DNA of 64,000 bases from Avena insularis. Its lineage: Eukaryota > Streptophyta > Magnoliopsida > Poales > Poaceae. Each line of letters begins with the position of its first letter. Within the stretch, counting starts at the first letter, position 1. The notes below the pieces were generated by a model. The model saw nothing but the letters and a program-made list of their open reading frames with translations, did no database searches and had not been told where the DNA came from. Below are positions 36,508 to 50,675 of this stretch, in pieces. Where the stretch lies: contig CM042688.1 of assembly GCA_023614405.1 (NCBI GenBank), positions 445,150,028 to 445,214,027 on the forward strand, in the 5' to 3' direction. Position numbers and translations under genes: made by a program.

Positions 36508-39500
36508 CCAACCATGTCCAGGAACCCTAGCAACATGCTGGCATTCAACTGCCACATGAAGTGGAGCACCAGTTTGAAAGAGGTTGCATCACCACACCCA
36601 CTTGGCGATGTGTGTGGACATACAGATCATTATGGTTTGGAAAAGAACACATGCTGTCAGTCCAACATGTGTCCAACCATGTCTAGGAACCCTAGCAACA
36701 TGCTGGGATTCAATTGCCACATTTAGTGGCGCACAAGTTTGAAAGATGTTGCATCACCACACCCACTTGGATGTATGTCTGGCCATGTGGATCATTATGG
36801 TATGGCAAAGAACGCATGCAATCTTACTCCAAAATGTTTCCAACCATGTCTAGGAATCCTAGCAACATGATGGGATTCAACTGCCACATGTAGTGGAGCA
36901 CCAGCTTGAAAGAGGTTGCATTATCACGTCCACTTGGATGTGTGTGGCCATGTGGATAATTGTGGTTTGCCAAAGAACACATGCAATGTCACTCCAACAT
37001 GTGTGAAACAATGCCAGGAACCCTAGCAACATGTTGGGATTCCACTACCACATGTAGTGGAGCACCACTTTGTAAGAGGTTGGATCACCACACCCACTTG
37101 GATGTGTTTCGCCATGTGGATCATTGTAGTTCGGAAAAGGTCACATGCAATGGCACTCCAACATGTGTCCAACCATTGCCAGGAACATGCTGGGATTCAA
37201 CTGCCACATGTAGTGGAGCACCAGTTTGAAAGATGTTGCATCACCACACCCACTTGGATGTGTGTGTGTCGCCATGTGGATTGTTGTGGTTTGGCAAAGA
37301 ACACATGCAATGTCACTCCAACATGTTTCCATCCATGTCCATGATCCCTAGCAACATGATGGGATTCAACTGCCACAGGTAGTGGAGCACCTATTTGAAA
37401 GAGTTTGCATTACCACGCCCACTTGGAAGTGTGTGGCCATGTGGATCAATGTCGTTCGGCAAAGAACACATGCAATGTCACTCCAATATGTGTAGAACAA
37501 TGTCAGGAACCCTAGCAACATGTGCGGATTCAAATGCCATGTGTTGTGGAGCACCAGTTTGAAAGAAGTTGCATCACCACACCTACTTGGATGTGTGTGG
37601 CCATTGGATCATTGTGGTTTGGCAAAGCACACATGAAATGTCACTCCAACATGTGTCCAACCATATCTAGGAACCCTAGCAAGATGTTGGGATTCAACTG
37701 CCACATGCAGTGGAGCACCACTTTTAAAGATTATGCATCACCACACCCACTTAGATGTGTATGTCCATGTCAATCATTGTGGTTCGGCAAAGAACACATG
37801 CAATGTCACTCCAACATGTGTCCAACCATGTCCAGGAAACCTAGAAACATGTTGTGATTCAAATGCAACATGTAGTGGAGCACCAGTTTGAAAGATGTTG
37901 TATCACCACACCCACTTGGATGTGTGTGGCCACGTGGATCATTGTGGTTCGGAAAATACCACATGCAACATCACTCCAACATGTGTCCAACCATGTCCAG
38001 GAACCCAAGCAACATGCTAGGATTTAACTGCCACATGTAGTGGAGCATCAGTTTGAAAGATGTTGCATCACCACACCCACTTGGATGTGTGTGGACATGT
38101 GGATCATTGTGGTTTGGCAAACAACACATACAACGTCACTCCAACACGTGTCTAACCGTGTCCAGGAACCCTAGTAACATGCTGGGATTCGACCGCCACA
38201 TGTAGTGGAGCACGAGTTTGAAAAATGTTGCATCATCACACCCACTTGGATGTGTGTCGTCATGTGGATCATTGTGGTTTGGCAAAGAACACATGCAATG
38301 TCACTTCAACCATGTCTAGGAACCCTAACAACATACTGGCATTCAACTTCCACATGAAGTGGAGCACTAGTTTGAAAGATGATGCATCACCACACCAACT
38401 AGGATGTGTGTGGCCATATAAATCATTGTGGTTTCGCAAATAACACATGCAATGTCACTCCAACATGTGCGCAACCATGTCCAGGAACCCTAGAAACATG
38501 TTGTGATTCAACTGGAACAAGTAGTGGAGCACCAGTTTGAAAGATGTTGTATCACCACACCCACTTGGATGTGTGTGTCCATGTGGATCATTGTGGTTTG
38601 GAAAAGAACACATGCAATGTCACTCCAACATGTGTCCAACAATATCCAGGAACCCTAGAAACATGTTGTGATTTAACTGAAACATGTAGTGGGACACGAG
38701 TTTGAAACATGTTGCATCACTACACCCACTTGGATGTGTCTTTGTGGCCATGTGGATGATTGTGGTTTGGCAAAGAACAGATGCAATGTCACTCCAACAT
38801 GTTTCCAACCATGTCTAGGAACCCTAGCAACATGATGAGATTCAACTTCCATATGTAGTGGAGCACCAGTTTGAAAGATGTTGCATCACCACACCTACTT
38901 GGATGTGTGTGCCCAGGTGGATCATTGTGGTTTGGCAAAGAACACATGAAGTGTCACTCCAACATGTGTCCAACCATATCTAGGAACCCTAGCAACATGC
39001 TAGGATTCAACTGCCACATGTAGTGGAGCACCAGTTTGAAAGATTATGCATCATCACACCCACTTGGATGTGTATGTCCGTGTGAATCGTTGTGGTTTGG
39101 AAAAGAACACATGCAATGTCACTCCAACATGTGTCCAACCATGTCCAGGAAACCTAGAAAATTGTTGTGATTCAACTTCAACATGTAGTGGAGCACCAGT
39201 TTGAAAGATGTTGTATCACCACACCCACTTGGATGTGTGTGGCCACGTGGATCATTGTGGTTTGGAAAATAACACATGTAATGTCACTCCATCTTGTGTC
39301 CAACCATGTCCAGGAACCCTAGCAACATGCTAGGATTTAACTGCCACATGTAGTGGAGCACCAGTTTGAAAGATGTTGCCTCACCACACCCACTTTGATG
39401 TGTGTGGACATGTGGATCATTGTGGTTTGGCAAATAACACATGTAATGTCACTCCAACATGTGTCTAACCATGTCTAGGAACCCTAGTAACATGCTAGGA

Positions 39501-39841
39501 TTCGACCGCCACGTGTAGTGGAGCACTAGTTTGAAATAGGTTGCATCATCATGCCCACTTGGATGTGTGTCCTCATGTGGATCATTGTGGTTTGGCAAAG
39601 AACACATGTAATGTCACTCCAACATGTGCCCAACCATGTCTAGGAACCCTAACAACATGCTAGGATTCAACTTCCACATGCAGTGGAGCACTAGTTTGAA
39701 AGATGTTGTATCACCACACCCACTTGGATGTGTGTGGCCATATAAATCATTGTGGTTTCGCAAATAACACATGAAATGTCACTCCAACATGTGCCCAACC
39801 ATGTCCAGGAACCCTAGAAACATGTTGTGATTCAACTAGAA

Positions 39842-39960
39842 CATGTAGTGGAGCACCAGTTTGAAAGATGTTGTATCACCACACCCACTTGGATGTGTGT
39901 GGCCATGTGGATCATTGTGGTTCGTAAAATAACACATGCACATCATATGGAGCACCAGTT
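39842..39960. repeat. Truncated satellite monomer
   Basis: After AATAACACATGCA (ending near 39,943) the sequence jumps to CATCATATGGAGCACCAG, so the part holding AATGTCACTCC through GGAACCCTAGC and ATTCAACTG is missing (about 60 bp). It is one of few clear large monomer deletions in the right block. Confidence 0.75.
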
Positions 39961-42900
39961 TAAAAGAGGTTGTATCACCAAGCCAATTATATGTATGTGG
40001 CAATGTCTATCATTGTGCTTTGGCAAAGAACACATGCAATGTCACTCCAACATGTGTCCAACCATGTCCTGGAACGCAAGAAACATGGTGGGATTCAACT
40101 GCCACATGGAGTGAAGCAACATTTTAAAAGAGGTTGCATCACCACAACCACTTGGATGTGTGTGGCCATGTGGATCATTGTGGTTTGTCAAAGAACACAT
40201 GCAATGTCAGTCCAACATTTGTCCAACCATGTCTAGGAACCCTAGCAACATGCAGGGATTCAACTGCCACATTTAGTGGCGCACCAGTTTGAAATATGAT
40301 TCATCAGCACACCCACTTGGATGTGTGTGGCCATGTGGATCATTGTGATTTGGAAAATAACACATGCAATGTCACTCCTACATGTGTCCAACCATGTCCA
40401 GGAGCTCTAGCAACATGCTGGGATTCAGCTACCACATGAAGTGGAGCACCAGTTTGAAAGATGTTGCATCACCACACCCACTTGGATGTGTGTGGCCATG
40501 TGCATCATGGTGGTTTGGCAAACAAAACATGCAATGTCACTCCAACATGTGTCCAACCATGTCTAGGAACCCTAGAAACATGTTGCGATTCAACTGCAAC
40601 ATGTAGTGGAGCACCAATTCAAAACATGTTGTATCACGACACCCACTTGGATGTGTGTGGCCATGTGGATCACTGTGGTTTGGAAAAGAACACATGAAAT
40701 GGCACTCTAACATGTGTCCAACCATTTCTAGGAAGCCAAGCAACATGCTAGGATTCAACTGCCACATGCAATGGAGCACAAGTTTGAAAGATGTTGCATC
40801 ACCACACCCACTTGGATGTGTGTGGCCATGTGGATGATTCTGGTTTGGCAAAGAACACATGAAATTTCACTCCAACATGTTTCCAACCATGTCTAGGAAT
40901 CCTACCAACATGTTGGGATTCAACTGCACATGTAGTGGAGCACTAGTTTGAAAGAGGTTGCGTCACCACGCCAATTGGATATATGTGGCCATGTGGATCA
41001 TTGTGGTTTGGCAAATAACACATGCAATGTCACTCCAACATGTGTCCAACCATGTCCAGGAACCCAAGCAACATGCTGGGATTAAACTTCCACATGTAGT
41101 TGAGCGCTAGTTTGAAAGATGTTGCATCACCACACCCACTTGTATGTGTGTGGCCATGTGGATCATTGTGGTTTGGAAAATAACACATGCAATGTCACTC
41201 CAATACGTGTCCAACCTTGTCCAGGCACCCTAGCAACATGCTTGTATTCAACGGCCACATGAAGTGGACCACCAGTTTGAAAGAGGTTGCATCACCACAC
41301 TCACTTGGATGTGTGTGGCTATGTGTATCATTGTGGTTTGGCAAAGAACCCATGCAATGTCAGTCCAACATGTGTCGAACCATGTCCAGGAACCCTAGAA
41401 ACATGTTGGGATTCAACTGCCACATGCAGTGGAGCGCTAGTTTGAAAGATGTTGCAGCACTACACCCACTTGTATGTGTGTGGCCATATGGATCATTGTG
41501 GTTTGGAAAATAACACATGCAATGTCACTCCAATATGTGTCCAACCATGTCTAGGCACCCTAGCAACATGCTTGGATTCAATGGCCACATGGAGTGGAGC
41601 ACCAGTTTGAAACATGTTGCACCACCATACCCACGTGGATGTGTGTGGCCATGTGGATCATTGTGGTTTGGGAAACAACACATGCAATTTCACTCCAACA
41701 TCTGTCCAACCATGGCCAGGAACCCTAGTAACATGCTAGGATTCAACTACCTCATGTAGTGGAGCACCAATTTTAAAGATGTTGCATCACCACACCCACT
41801 TGGATGTGTGTGGTCATGTGGGTCATTGTGGTATGGAAAATAACACATACAATGTCACTCCAACATGTGTCCAACCATGTCTAGGAACCCTAGCAACATG
41901 CTAGGATTTAACTGCCACATGTAGTGGAGCACCAGTTTGGAAGATGCTACATCACCACACCCACTTGGATGTGTGTGGCCATGTGAATCGTTGTGGTTTG
42001 GCAAATAACACATGCAATGTCACTCTAACATGTGTGCAACCATGTCCAGTAACGCTAGAAACATGGTAGGATTCAACTACCAAAAGTAGTGAAGAACCAT
42101 TTTGAAAGAGGTTGCATCACCACAACCACTTGGATGTGTGTGGCCATGTGGATCATTGTGGTTTGTTAAAGAACACATGCAATGTCAGTCCAACATTTTT
42201 CCAACCATGTCTATGAACCCTAGCAACATGCTGGGATTCAACTCCCACATTTAGTGGCGCACCAGTTTGAAAGATGTTTCACCAACACACCCACTTGGAT
42301 GTGTGTGGCCATGTGGATCATTGTGATTTGGAAAATAACACATGTAATGTCACTCCAACATGTGTCCAACCATTTCCAGGAACTCTAACAACATGCTGGG
42401 ATTCAACTTCCACATTAAGTGGAGCACCAGTTTGAAATATGTTGCATCACCACACCCACTTGGATGTGTGTGTCCATGTGAATCATTGTGGTTTGGCAAA
42501 CAAAACATGCAATGTCACTCCAACATGTGTACAACCATGTCTAGGAACCCTAGAAACATGCTGTGATTCAACTGCAACATGTAGTGGAGCACCATTTTGA
42601 AAGATGTTGTATCACGACACCCACCTGGATGTGTGTGGCCATGTGGATCATTGTGGTTTGGAAAAGAACACATGAAATGGCACTCTAACATGTGTCCAAC
42701 CATTTCCAGGAACCCACGCAACATGCTACGATTCGACTGCCACATGCAGTGGAGCACCAGTTTGAAAGATGTTGCATCACCACACCCACTTGGATGTGTG
42801 TGACCATGTGGATCATTCTGGTTTGGCAAAGAACACATGAAATGTCACTGCAACATGTGTCCAACCATGTCTAGGAATCCTACCAACATGCTGGGATTCA

Positions 42901-45418
42901 ATTGCACATGTAGTGGACCACCGGTTTGAAAGAGGATGCGTCACCACGCCAATTGGATATATGTGGACATGTGGATCTTTGTGGTTTGGAAAATAACACA
43001 TGCAATGTCACTCCAACATGTGTCCAACCATGTCCAGGAATCCAAGCAACATGTTGGGATTCAACTGCCACATGCAGTGGAGCACCAGTTTCAAAGATGT
43101 TGCATCACCACACCCACTTGGATTTCATGAGTGGCCATGTGGATCATTGTGGTTTGGCAAATAACACATGCAATGTCACTCCAACATGTGCCCAACCTTG
43201 TCCAGGCCCCCTAGCAACATGCTTGTATTCAACAGCCACATGAAGTGGAGCACCAGTTTGAAAGAGGTTGCATCACCACACTCACTTGTATGTGTGTGTG
43301 GCTAGGTGGATGATTGTGGTTTGGCAAACAACACATGCAATGTCACTCCAACATGTTTCCAACCATATCCAGGAATCCTAGCAACATGCTGGGATTTAAC
43401 TACCACATGTAGTGGAGCACCAGTTTGAAAAAGGTTGCATCACCATGCCCACTTGGATGTGTGCTGTCATGTGGATCATTATGGTTTGGCAAAGAACACA
43501 TGCAACGTCGCTCGAACATGTATCCGACCATGTCAAGGAACCGTAGCAACATGTTGGGATTCAACTACCACATATAGTGGAGCCAGTTTAAATAAAGTTG
43601 CATCACCACACCCACTTGGATGTGTGTGGCCATGTGGATCATTGTGGTTTGGCAAAGAACACATGTAATGTCCCTGCAACATTTTTCCAACCATATCCAC
43701 GAACCAAAGAAGCATGTTGGGATTCAACTTCCACATACAGTGGACCACCAGTTTGAAAGATGTTGCATCGCCAGACCCACTTGGATGTGTGTGTCCATGT
43801 GAATCATTGTGGTTTGGCAAATAATAGATGCAATGTCACTCCAACATGTGTGCAACCATGTCCAGGAACCCTAAAAACATGCTGTGATTGAACTGCAACA
43901 TGTAGTGGTACACCAGTTCGAAAGATGTCGTATCACCACACCCACTTGGATGTGTGTGGCCATGTGGATGATTGTGTTTTTGGAAAAGAACACTTGCAAT
44001 GTCACTCCAATGTCCAACTATTTCCAGGAACCCAAGCAACATGCTGGGATTCAACTGCCACATGCAGTGGAGCACCAGTTTGAAAGATGTTGCATCGCCA
44101 CACCCACTTGGATGTGTGTGAGTGGCCATGTGGATCATTGTGGTTTGGCAAAGAATACATGCAATGTCACTCCAACATGTGTCCAACCTTGTCTAGGAAC
44201 CCTAGCAACATGCTGGGATTCAACTACCAAATGCAGTGGAGCACCAGTCTGAAAGATGTTGCATCACCACACCCACTTGTATGTGTTTGTAGCCATGTGG
44301 ATCATTGTGGTTTGGCAAAGAACACATGCAACGTCACTCCAACATGTGTCCAACCATATCCAGGAACCCTAGCAACATGCTGGGATTTAACTGCCACATG
44401 TAGTGGAGCACTAGTTTGAAAAAGGTTCCATCACCACGCCCACATAGATGTGTGTGGTCATGTGGATAACTGTGGTTTGGCAGAGAACGGATGCAATGTC
44501 ACTACAACATGTTTCAAACCATGTCCATGAACCCTAGCAACATGCCGGAATTCAACTACCACATGTAGTGGAGCACAAGTTTGAAAGATGTTGTATTACC
44601 ACACCCACTTGGATGTGTGTGGCCATGTGGATCATTGTGATTTGGAAAATAACACGTGAAGTGTCACTCCAACATGTGTCCAACCATTTCTAGGAACCCA
44701 AGCAACATGCTGGGATTCAACTGCCACATGCAATGAAGCACCAGTTTGAAAGATGTTGCATCACGACACCCACTTGGATGTTTGTGTGTGGACATGCAGA
44801 TCATTGTGGTTTGGCAAAGAAAGCACATGCAATGTCACTCCAACATGTGTGCAATTATGTCCAGGAACCCTAGCAACATGCTAGGATCCAATTGCACACG
44901 TTGTGGAGCACCAGTTTGAAAGAGGTTGCATCACCACGCCCACTTGACTGTATCTAGCCATGTGCATCATTTTCGTTTGGCAAAGAACACACGCAATGTC
45001 ACTCCAACATGTGTCCAACCATGTCCAGGAACCGTAGCAACATGCTGGGATTCAACGGCTACATGTAGTGGAGCACTAGTTTGAAAGAGGTTGCATCACC
45101 GCGCCCACTTGAATGTATGTGGCCATGTGGATCATTGTGGTTTGGCAAACAACACATGCAATGTCACTCCAACATGTGTCCAACCATGTCCAGGAACCTT
45201 AGCACACATGTCGGGATTCAACTACCACATGTAGTGGAGCACCAGTTTGAAAGATGTTGTATCACCACACCCACGTGGATGTGTGTGGCCATGTGGATCA
45301 TTGTGATTTGGAAAATAACACATGTAGTGTCACTCCAACATGTGTACAAACATTTCTAGTAACCCAAGCAACATGCTGGGATTCAACTGCCACATGCAAT
45401 GGAGCACCAGTTTGAAAG

Positions 45419-46749
45419 ATGTTGCATCACCACACCCACTTGCATGTGTGTGTGTGGCCATGCGGATCAATGTGTTTTGGTAAAGAAAACACATGCATGG
45501 TCACTCCAACATGTGTGCAACCATGTCCAGGAACCCTAGCAACATGCTTAGATTCATCTTCACATGTACTGGAGCAACAGTTTGAAAGATGTTGCATCAC
45601 CACGCCCACTTGGATATGTGTGGCCATGTGAATCGTTGTCGTTTGGCAAATAACACATGCAATGTGACTCTAACATGTGTGCGACAATGTCCAGGAACCC
45701 TAGAAACATGTTGTGATTGAACTGCAACATGTAGTGGAGCACCAATTTGAAAGATGTTGTATCACCACACCCACTTGGATGTGTGTGGCCATGTTGATAA
45801 TTGTGGTTCAGAAAAGAACACTTGCAATGTCACTCCAACATGTGTCCAACCATGTCCAGGAACCCTAGCAACATGCTGGGATACAACTGCCACATGTAGT
45901 GGAGCACTAGTTTGTAATAGGTTGCATCACCACGCCCACATGACTGTATTTGGCCATGTGGATCATTGTGGTTTGGCAAAGAACACATGCGATGTCACTC
46001 CAACATGTGTCCAACCATGTCCAGGAACCCTAGCACACATGTTGGGATTCAACTACCACATGAAGTGGAGCACCAGTTTGAAAGATGTTGTATCACCACA
46101 CCCACGTGGATGTGTGTGGCCATGTGGATCATTGTGATTTGGAAAATAACACATGCAGTGTCACTCCAACTTGTGTCCAACCATTTTTAGTAACCCAAGC
46201 AACATGCTGGGATTCAACTGCCACATGTACTGGAGCACCAGTTTGAAAGATGTTGCATCACCACACCCACTTGGATGTGTGTGTGTGGCCATGCGGATCA
46301 ATGTGGTTTGGCAAAGAAAACACATGCAAGGTCACTCCAACATGTGTGCAACCATGTCCAGGAACCCTAGCAACATGCTTAGATTCAACTGTACATGTAG
46401 TGGAGCACCACTTTGAAAGATGTTGCATCACCATACCCACTTGGATGTGTGTGGCAATGTGAATCGTTGTGGTTTGGCAAATAACACATGCAATGTCACT
46501 CTAACGTATGTGCAACCATGTCCAGGAACCCTAGAAACATGTTGTGATTGAACTGCAACATGTAGTGGAGCACCAGTTTAAAAGATGTTATATCACCACA
46601 CCCACTTGGATGTGTGTGGCCATGTGGATAATTATGTTTCAGAAAAGAACACTTGCAATGTCACTCCAACATGTGTCCAACGATTTCTAGGAACCCAAGC
46701 AACATGCTAGGATTCAACTGCCACATGCAGTGGAGCACCAGTTTGAAAG
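45419..46749. repeat. 1,331-bp tandem duplication, copy 1 (8 monomers)
   Basis: Landmarks here recur exactly 1,331 bp later, including CATGACTGTATTTGGCC (near 45,941), AACACATGCGATGTCAC, CTAACGTATGTGCAACC (near 46,501) and ACAATGTCCAGGAACCC. Only a handful of differences are visible by eye, for example CACTTGCATG against CACTTGGATG near 45,440. Edges are approximate within one monomer. Confidence 0.9.
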
Positions 46750-48080
46750 ATGCTGCATCACCACACCCACTTGGATGTGTGTGTGTGGCCATGCGGATCA
46801 ATGTGTTTTGGTAAAGAAAACACATGCATGGTCACTCCAACATGTGTGCAACCATGTCCAGGAACCCTAGCAACATGCTTAGATTCATCTTCACATGTAC
46901 TGGAGCAACAGTTTGAAAGATGTTGCATCACCACGCCCACTTGGATATGTGTGGCCATGTGAATCGTTGTCGTTTGGCAAATAACACATGCAATGTGACT
47001 CTAACATGTGTGCGACAATGTCCAGGAACCCTAGAAACATGTTGTGATTGAACTGCAACATGTAGTGGAGCACCAATTTGAAAGATGTTGTATCACCACA
47101 CCCACTTGGATGTGTGTGGCCATGTTGATAATTGTGGTTCAGAAAAGAACACTTGCAATGTCACTCCAACATGTGTCCAACCATGTCCAGGAACCCTAGC
47201 AACATGCTGGGATACAACTGCCACATGTAGTGGAGCACTAGTTTGTAATAGGTTGCATCACCACGCCCACATGACTGTATTTGGCCATGTGGATCATTGT
47301 GGTTTGGCAAAGAACACATGCGATGTCACTCCAACATGTGTCCAACCATGTCCAGGAACCCTAGCACACATGTTGGGATTCAACTACCACATGAAGTGGA
47401 GCACCAGTTTGAAAGATGTTGTATCACCACACCCACGTGGATGTGTGTGGCCATGTGGATCATTGTGATTTGGAAAATAACACATGCAGTGTCACTCCAA
47501 CTTGTGTCCAACCATTTTTAGTAACCCAAGCAACATGCTGGGATTCAACTGCCACATGTACTGGAGCACCAGTTTGAAAGATGTTGCATCACCACACCCA
47601 CTTGGATGTGTGTGTGTGGCCATGCGGATCAATGTGGTTTGGCAAAGAAAACACATGCAAGGTCACTCCAACATGTGTGCAACCATGTCCAGGAACCCTA
47701 GCAACATGCTTAGATTCAACTGTACATGTAGTGGAGCACCACTTTGAAAGATGTTGCATCATCATGCCCACTTGGATGTGTGTGGCAATGTGAATCGTTG
47801 TGGTTTGGCAAATAACACATGCAATGTCACTCTAACGTATGTGCAACCATGTCCAGGAACCCTAGAAACATGTTGTGATTGAACTGCAACATGTAGTGGA
47901 GCACCAGTTTAAAAGATGTTATATCACCACACCCACTTGGATGTGTGTGGCCATGTGGATAATTATGGTTCAGAAAAGAACACTTGCAATGTCACTCCAA
48001 CATGTGTCCAACGATTTCTAGGAACCCAAGCAACATGCTAGGATTCAACTGCCACATGCAGTGGAGCACCAGTTTGAAAG
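46750..48080. repeat. 1,331-bp tandem duplication, copy 2
   Basis: Directly adjacent to copy 1. Beyond about 48,090 the resemblance to copy 1 fades (CATGCAGAACAATGTGG against CATGCGGATCAATGTG). The high identity inside otherwise diverged satellite marks this as a recent unequal exchange or replication slip. Confidence 0.9.
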
Positions 48081-50675
48081 ATGCTGCATCACCACACCCA
48101 CTTGGATGTGTGTGTAGCCATGCAGAACAATGTGGTTTGTCAAACAAAACACATGCAATGTTACTCCAACATGTGTGCAACCATGTCCAGGAACCCTAGC
48201 TACATGCTAAGATTCAATTTCCCATGTAGTGGAGCACTAGTTTGAAAGATGTTGCATCACCACGCCCACTTGGATATGTGTGGCCATGTGAATCGACGTG
48301 GTTTGGCAAATAGCACATGCAATGTCACTCTAACATGTGTGCAACCATGTCCAGGAACCCTAGAAACATGCTATGATTGAACTGCAACATGAAGTGGAGC
48401 ACCAGTTTGAAAGATGTTGCATCGCCACACCCATTTGGATGTGTGTGGGTGGCCATCTGGATCATTGTGGTTTGGCAAAGAACACATGCAATGTCACTCT
48501 AACATGTGTCCAACCATGTCTAGGAACCCTAGCAACATGATGGGATTTAACCTACCACATGTAGTGGAGCACCAGTTTGAAAAAGGTTGCATCACCATGC
48601 CCACATGGATGTGTGTGGTCATGTGGATCATTGTGGTTTGGCAAAGAACACATGCAACGTCACTCCAACATGTGTCCCACCATGTCTAGGAACCCTAGCA
48701 ACATGTTGGGATTCAACTGCCACATGTAGTGGAGATCCAGTTTAAATGATGTTGCATCACCACACCCACTTGGATGTGTGTGTCTATGTGGATCATTGTG
48801 GTTTTGCAAAGAACACATGCAATGTCACTACAACATGTTTCCATCCATGTCCACAAACCCTAGCAACATGCCAGGATTCAACTTCCACATGAAGTGGAGC
48901 ATCAGTTTGAAAGATGTTGTATCACCACAACCACTTGGAGATGTGTGTGTGGCCATGCGGATCATTGTGGTTTTGCAAACAAAACACATGGAATGTCACT
49001 CCAACATATGTGCAACTATGTCCAGGAACCCTAGCAACATGCTAGGATTCAACTGCACATGTAGAGGAGCACCAGTTTGAAAGAGGTTGCATCACCACGC
49101 CCACTTGGATGTATCTAGCCATGTGCATAATTTTGGTTTGGGAAAGAACACATGCAATGCCACTCCAACATGTGTCCAACCATGTCCAGGAAACCTAGCA
49201 ACATGTTGGGATTCAACTGCCACATGCAGTGGAGAAACAGTTTGAAAGAGTTTCCATCACCACACCCACTTGGATATGTGTGTGTGGTCATGCGGATCAA
49301 TGTGGTTTGTTAAAGAAAACACATGGAATGTCACTCCAACATATGTGCAACTATGTCCAGGAACCCTAGCAACATGTTAGGATTCAACTACACATGTAGT
49401 GGAGCACCAGTTTGAAAGAGGTTGCATCACCACGCCCACTTGGATGTATCTAGCCATGTGCATAATTTTGGTTTGGGAAAGAACACATGCAATGTTACTT
49501 CAACATGTGTCCAACCATGTCCAGGAACCCTAGCAACATGTTGGGATTCAACTGCCACATGCAGTGGAGAACCAGTTTCAAAGAGGTTGCATCACCACGC
49601 CCACTTGGATGAGTGTGGCCATGTGGTTCATTGTGGTTTGGCAAAGAACACATGCAATTTTAGTCCAACATGTCTCCAACCATGTCTAGGAACCATAGCA
49701 ACATGCTGGGATACAACCGCCACCTGCAGTGGAGCAACAGTTTGAAAGATGATGTATCAACACACCCACTTGTATGTCTGTGGCCTTGGGGATCATTGTG
49801 GTGTGGAAAATAACACATGCAATGTCACTCCAATATGTGTCCAACCATGTCTAGATACCCTAGCAACATGCTGGGATTCAATGACCACATGAAGTGGAGC
49901 ACCAGCTTGAAAGATGTTGCATCGCCACACACACTTGGATGTGTGTGGCCATGTGGATCATTGTGGTTTAGAAAGTAACACACAAAATGTCACTCCAACA
50001 TGTGTCCAACCATGTCTAGGAACCCTAGCAACATGTTGGGATTCAATTACCACATGTAGTGGCGTACCAGTTTGAAAGATGTTGCATCACCATGCCCACT
50101 TGACTGTATGTGTCCATGTGGATCATTGTGGTTTGGCAAAGAACACATCCAATGTCACTCCAACATGTGTCCAACCATGTCTAGGAACCCTAGCAACATG
50201 CTGGGATTCAACTACCACATGTAGTGGAGCACCAGTATGAAAGATGTTGTATCACCACACACATTTGGATGTGTGTGGCCATGTGGATCATTGTGATTTG
50301 GAAAATAACACATGTAGTGTCACTCTGACATGTGTCCGACCATTTCTAGGAACCCAAGCAACATGTTGGGATTCAACTGCCACATGCAGCGGATCACTAG
50401 TTTGAAAGATGTTGCATCACCACACCCACTTGGATGTGTGTGTGTGGACATGCGGACCATTGTGGTTTGGCAAAGAAAACACATGCAATGTCACTCAAAC
50501 ATGTGTGCAACTATGTCCAGCAACCCTAGCAACATTCTAGTATTCAACTGCACATGTAGTGGAGCTCCAGTTTGAAAGAGGTTGCATCACCACGTCCACT
50601 TGGATGTATCTAGCCATGTGGATCATTTTGGTTTGGCAAATAAAACATGCAATGTCACTCCAACATGTGTCCAAT

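Larger units (their letters stand above)
36508..50675. repeat. Diverged satellite block between the two retrotransposons
   Basis: About 85 monomers of the same family and orientation as the left block but without the A-F order. Monomers differ at many positions. Weak longer periodicities remain: eight monomers (the 37.6-38.6 kb stretch resembles 38.9-39.9 kb, both with AAAGATTATGCATCA and GGCCACGTGGATC), twelve monomers (about 40.5-40.9 kb resembles 42.5-42.9 kb, both with GCCAATTGGATATATGTGG), and two monomers (49,050-49,155 resembles 49,386-49,495, both with CATAATTTTGGTTTGGG). Bases 50,671-50,675 (CCAAT) are the left target site of the second element. Confidence 0.93.

Noticed and set aside
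36490..50575. Longer frames in the diverged satellite (for example 45,754-46,137 and its copy 47,085-47,468)
   Set aside because: Same satellite origin. The doubled 127-codon frame reflects the 1,331-bp duplication, not a duplicated gene.
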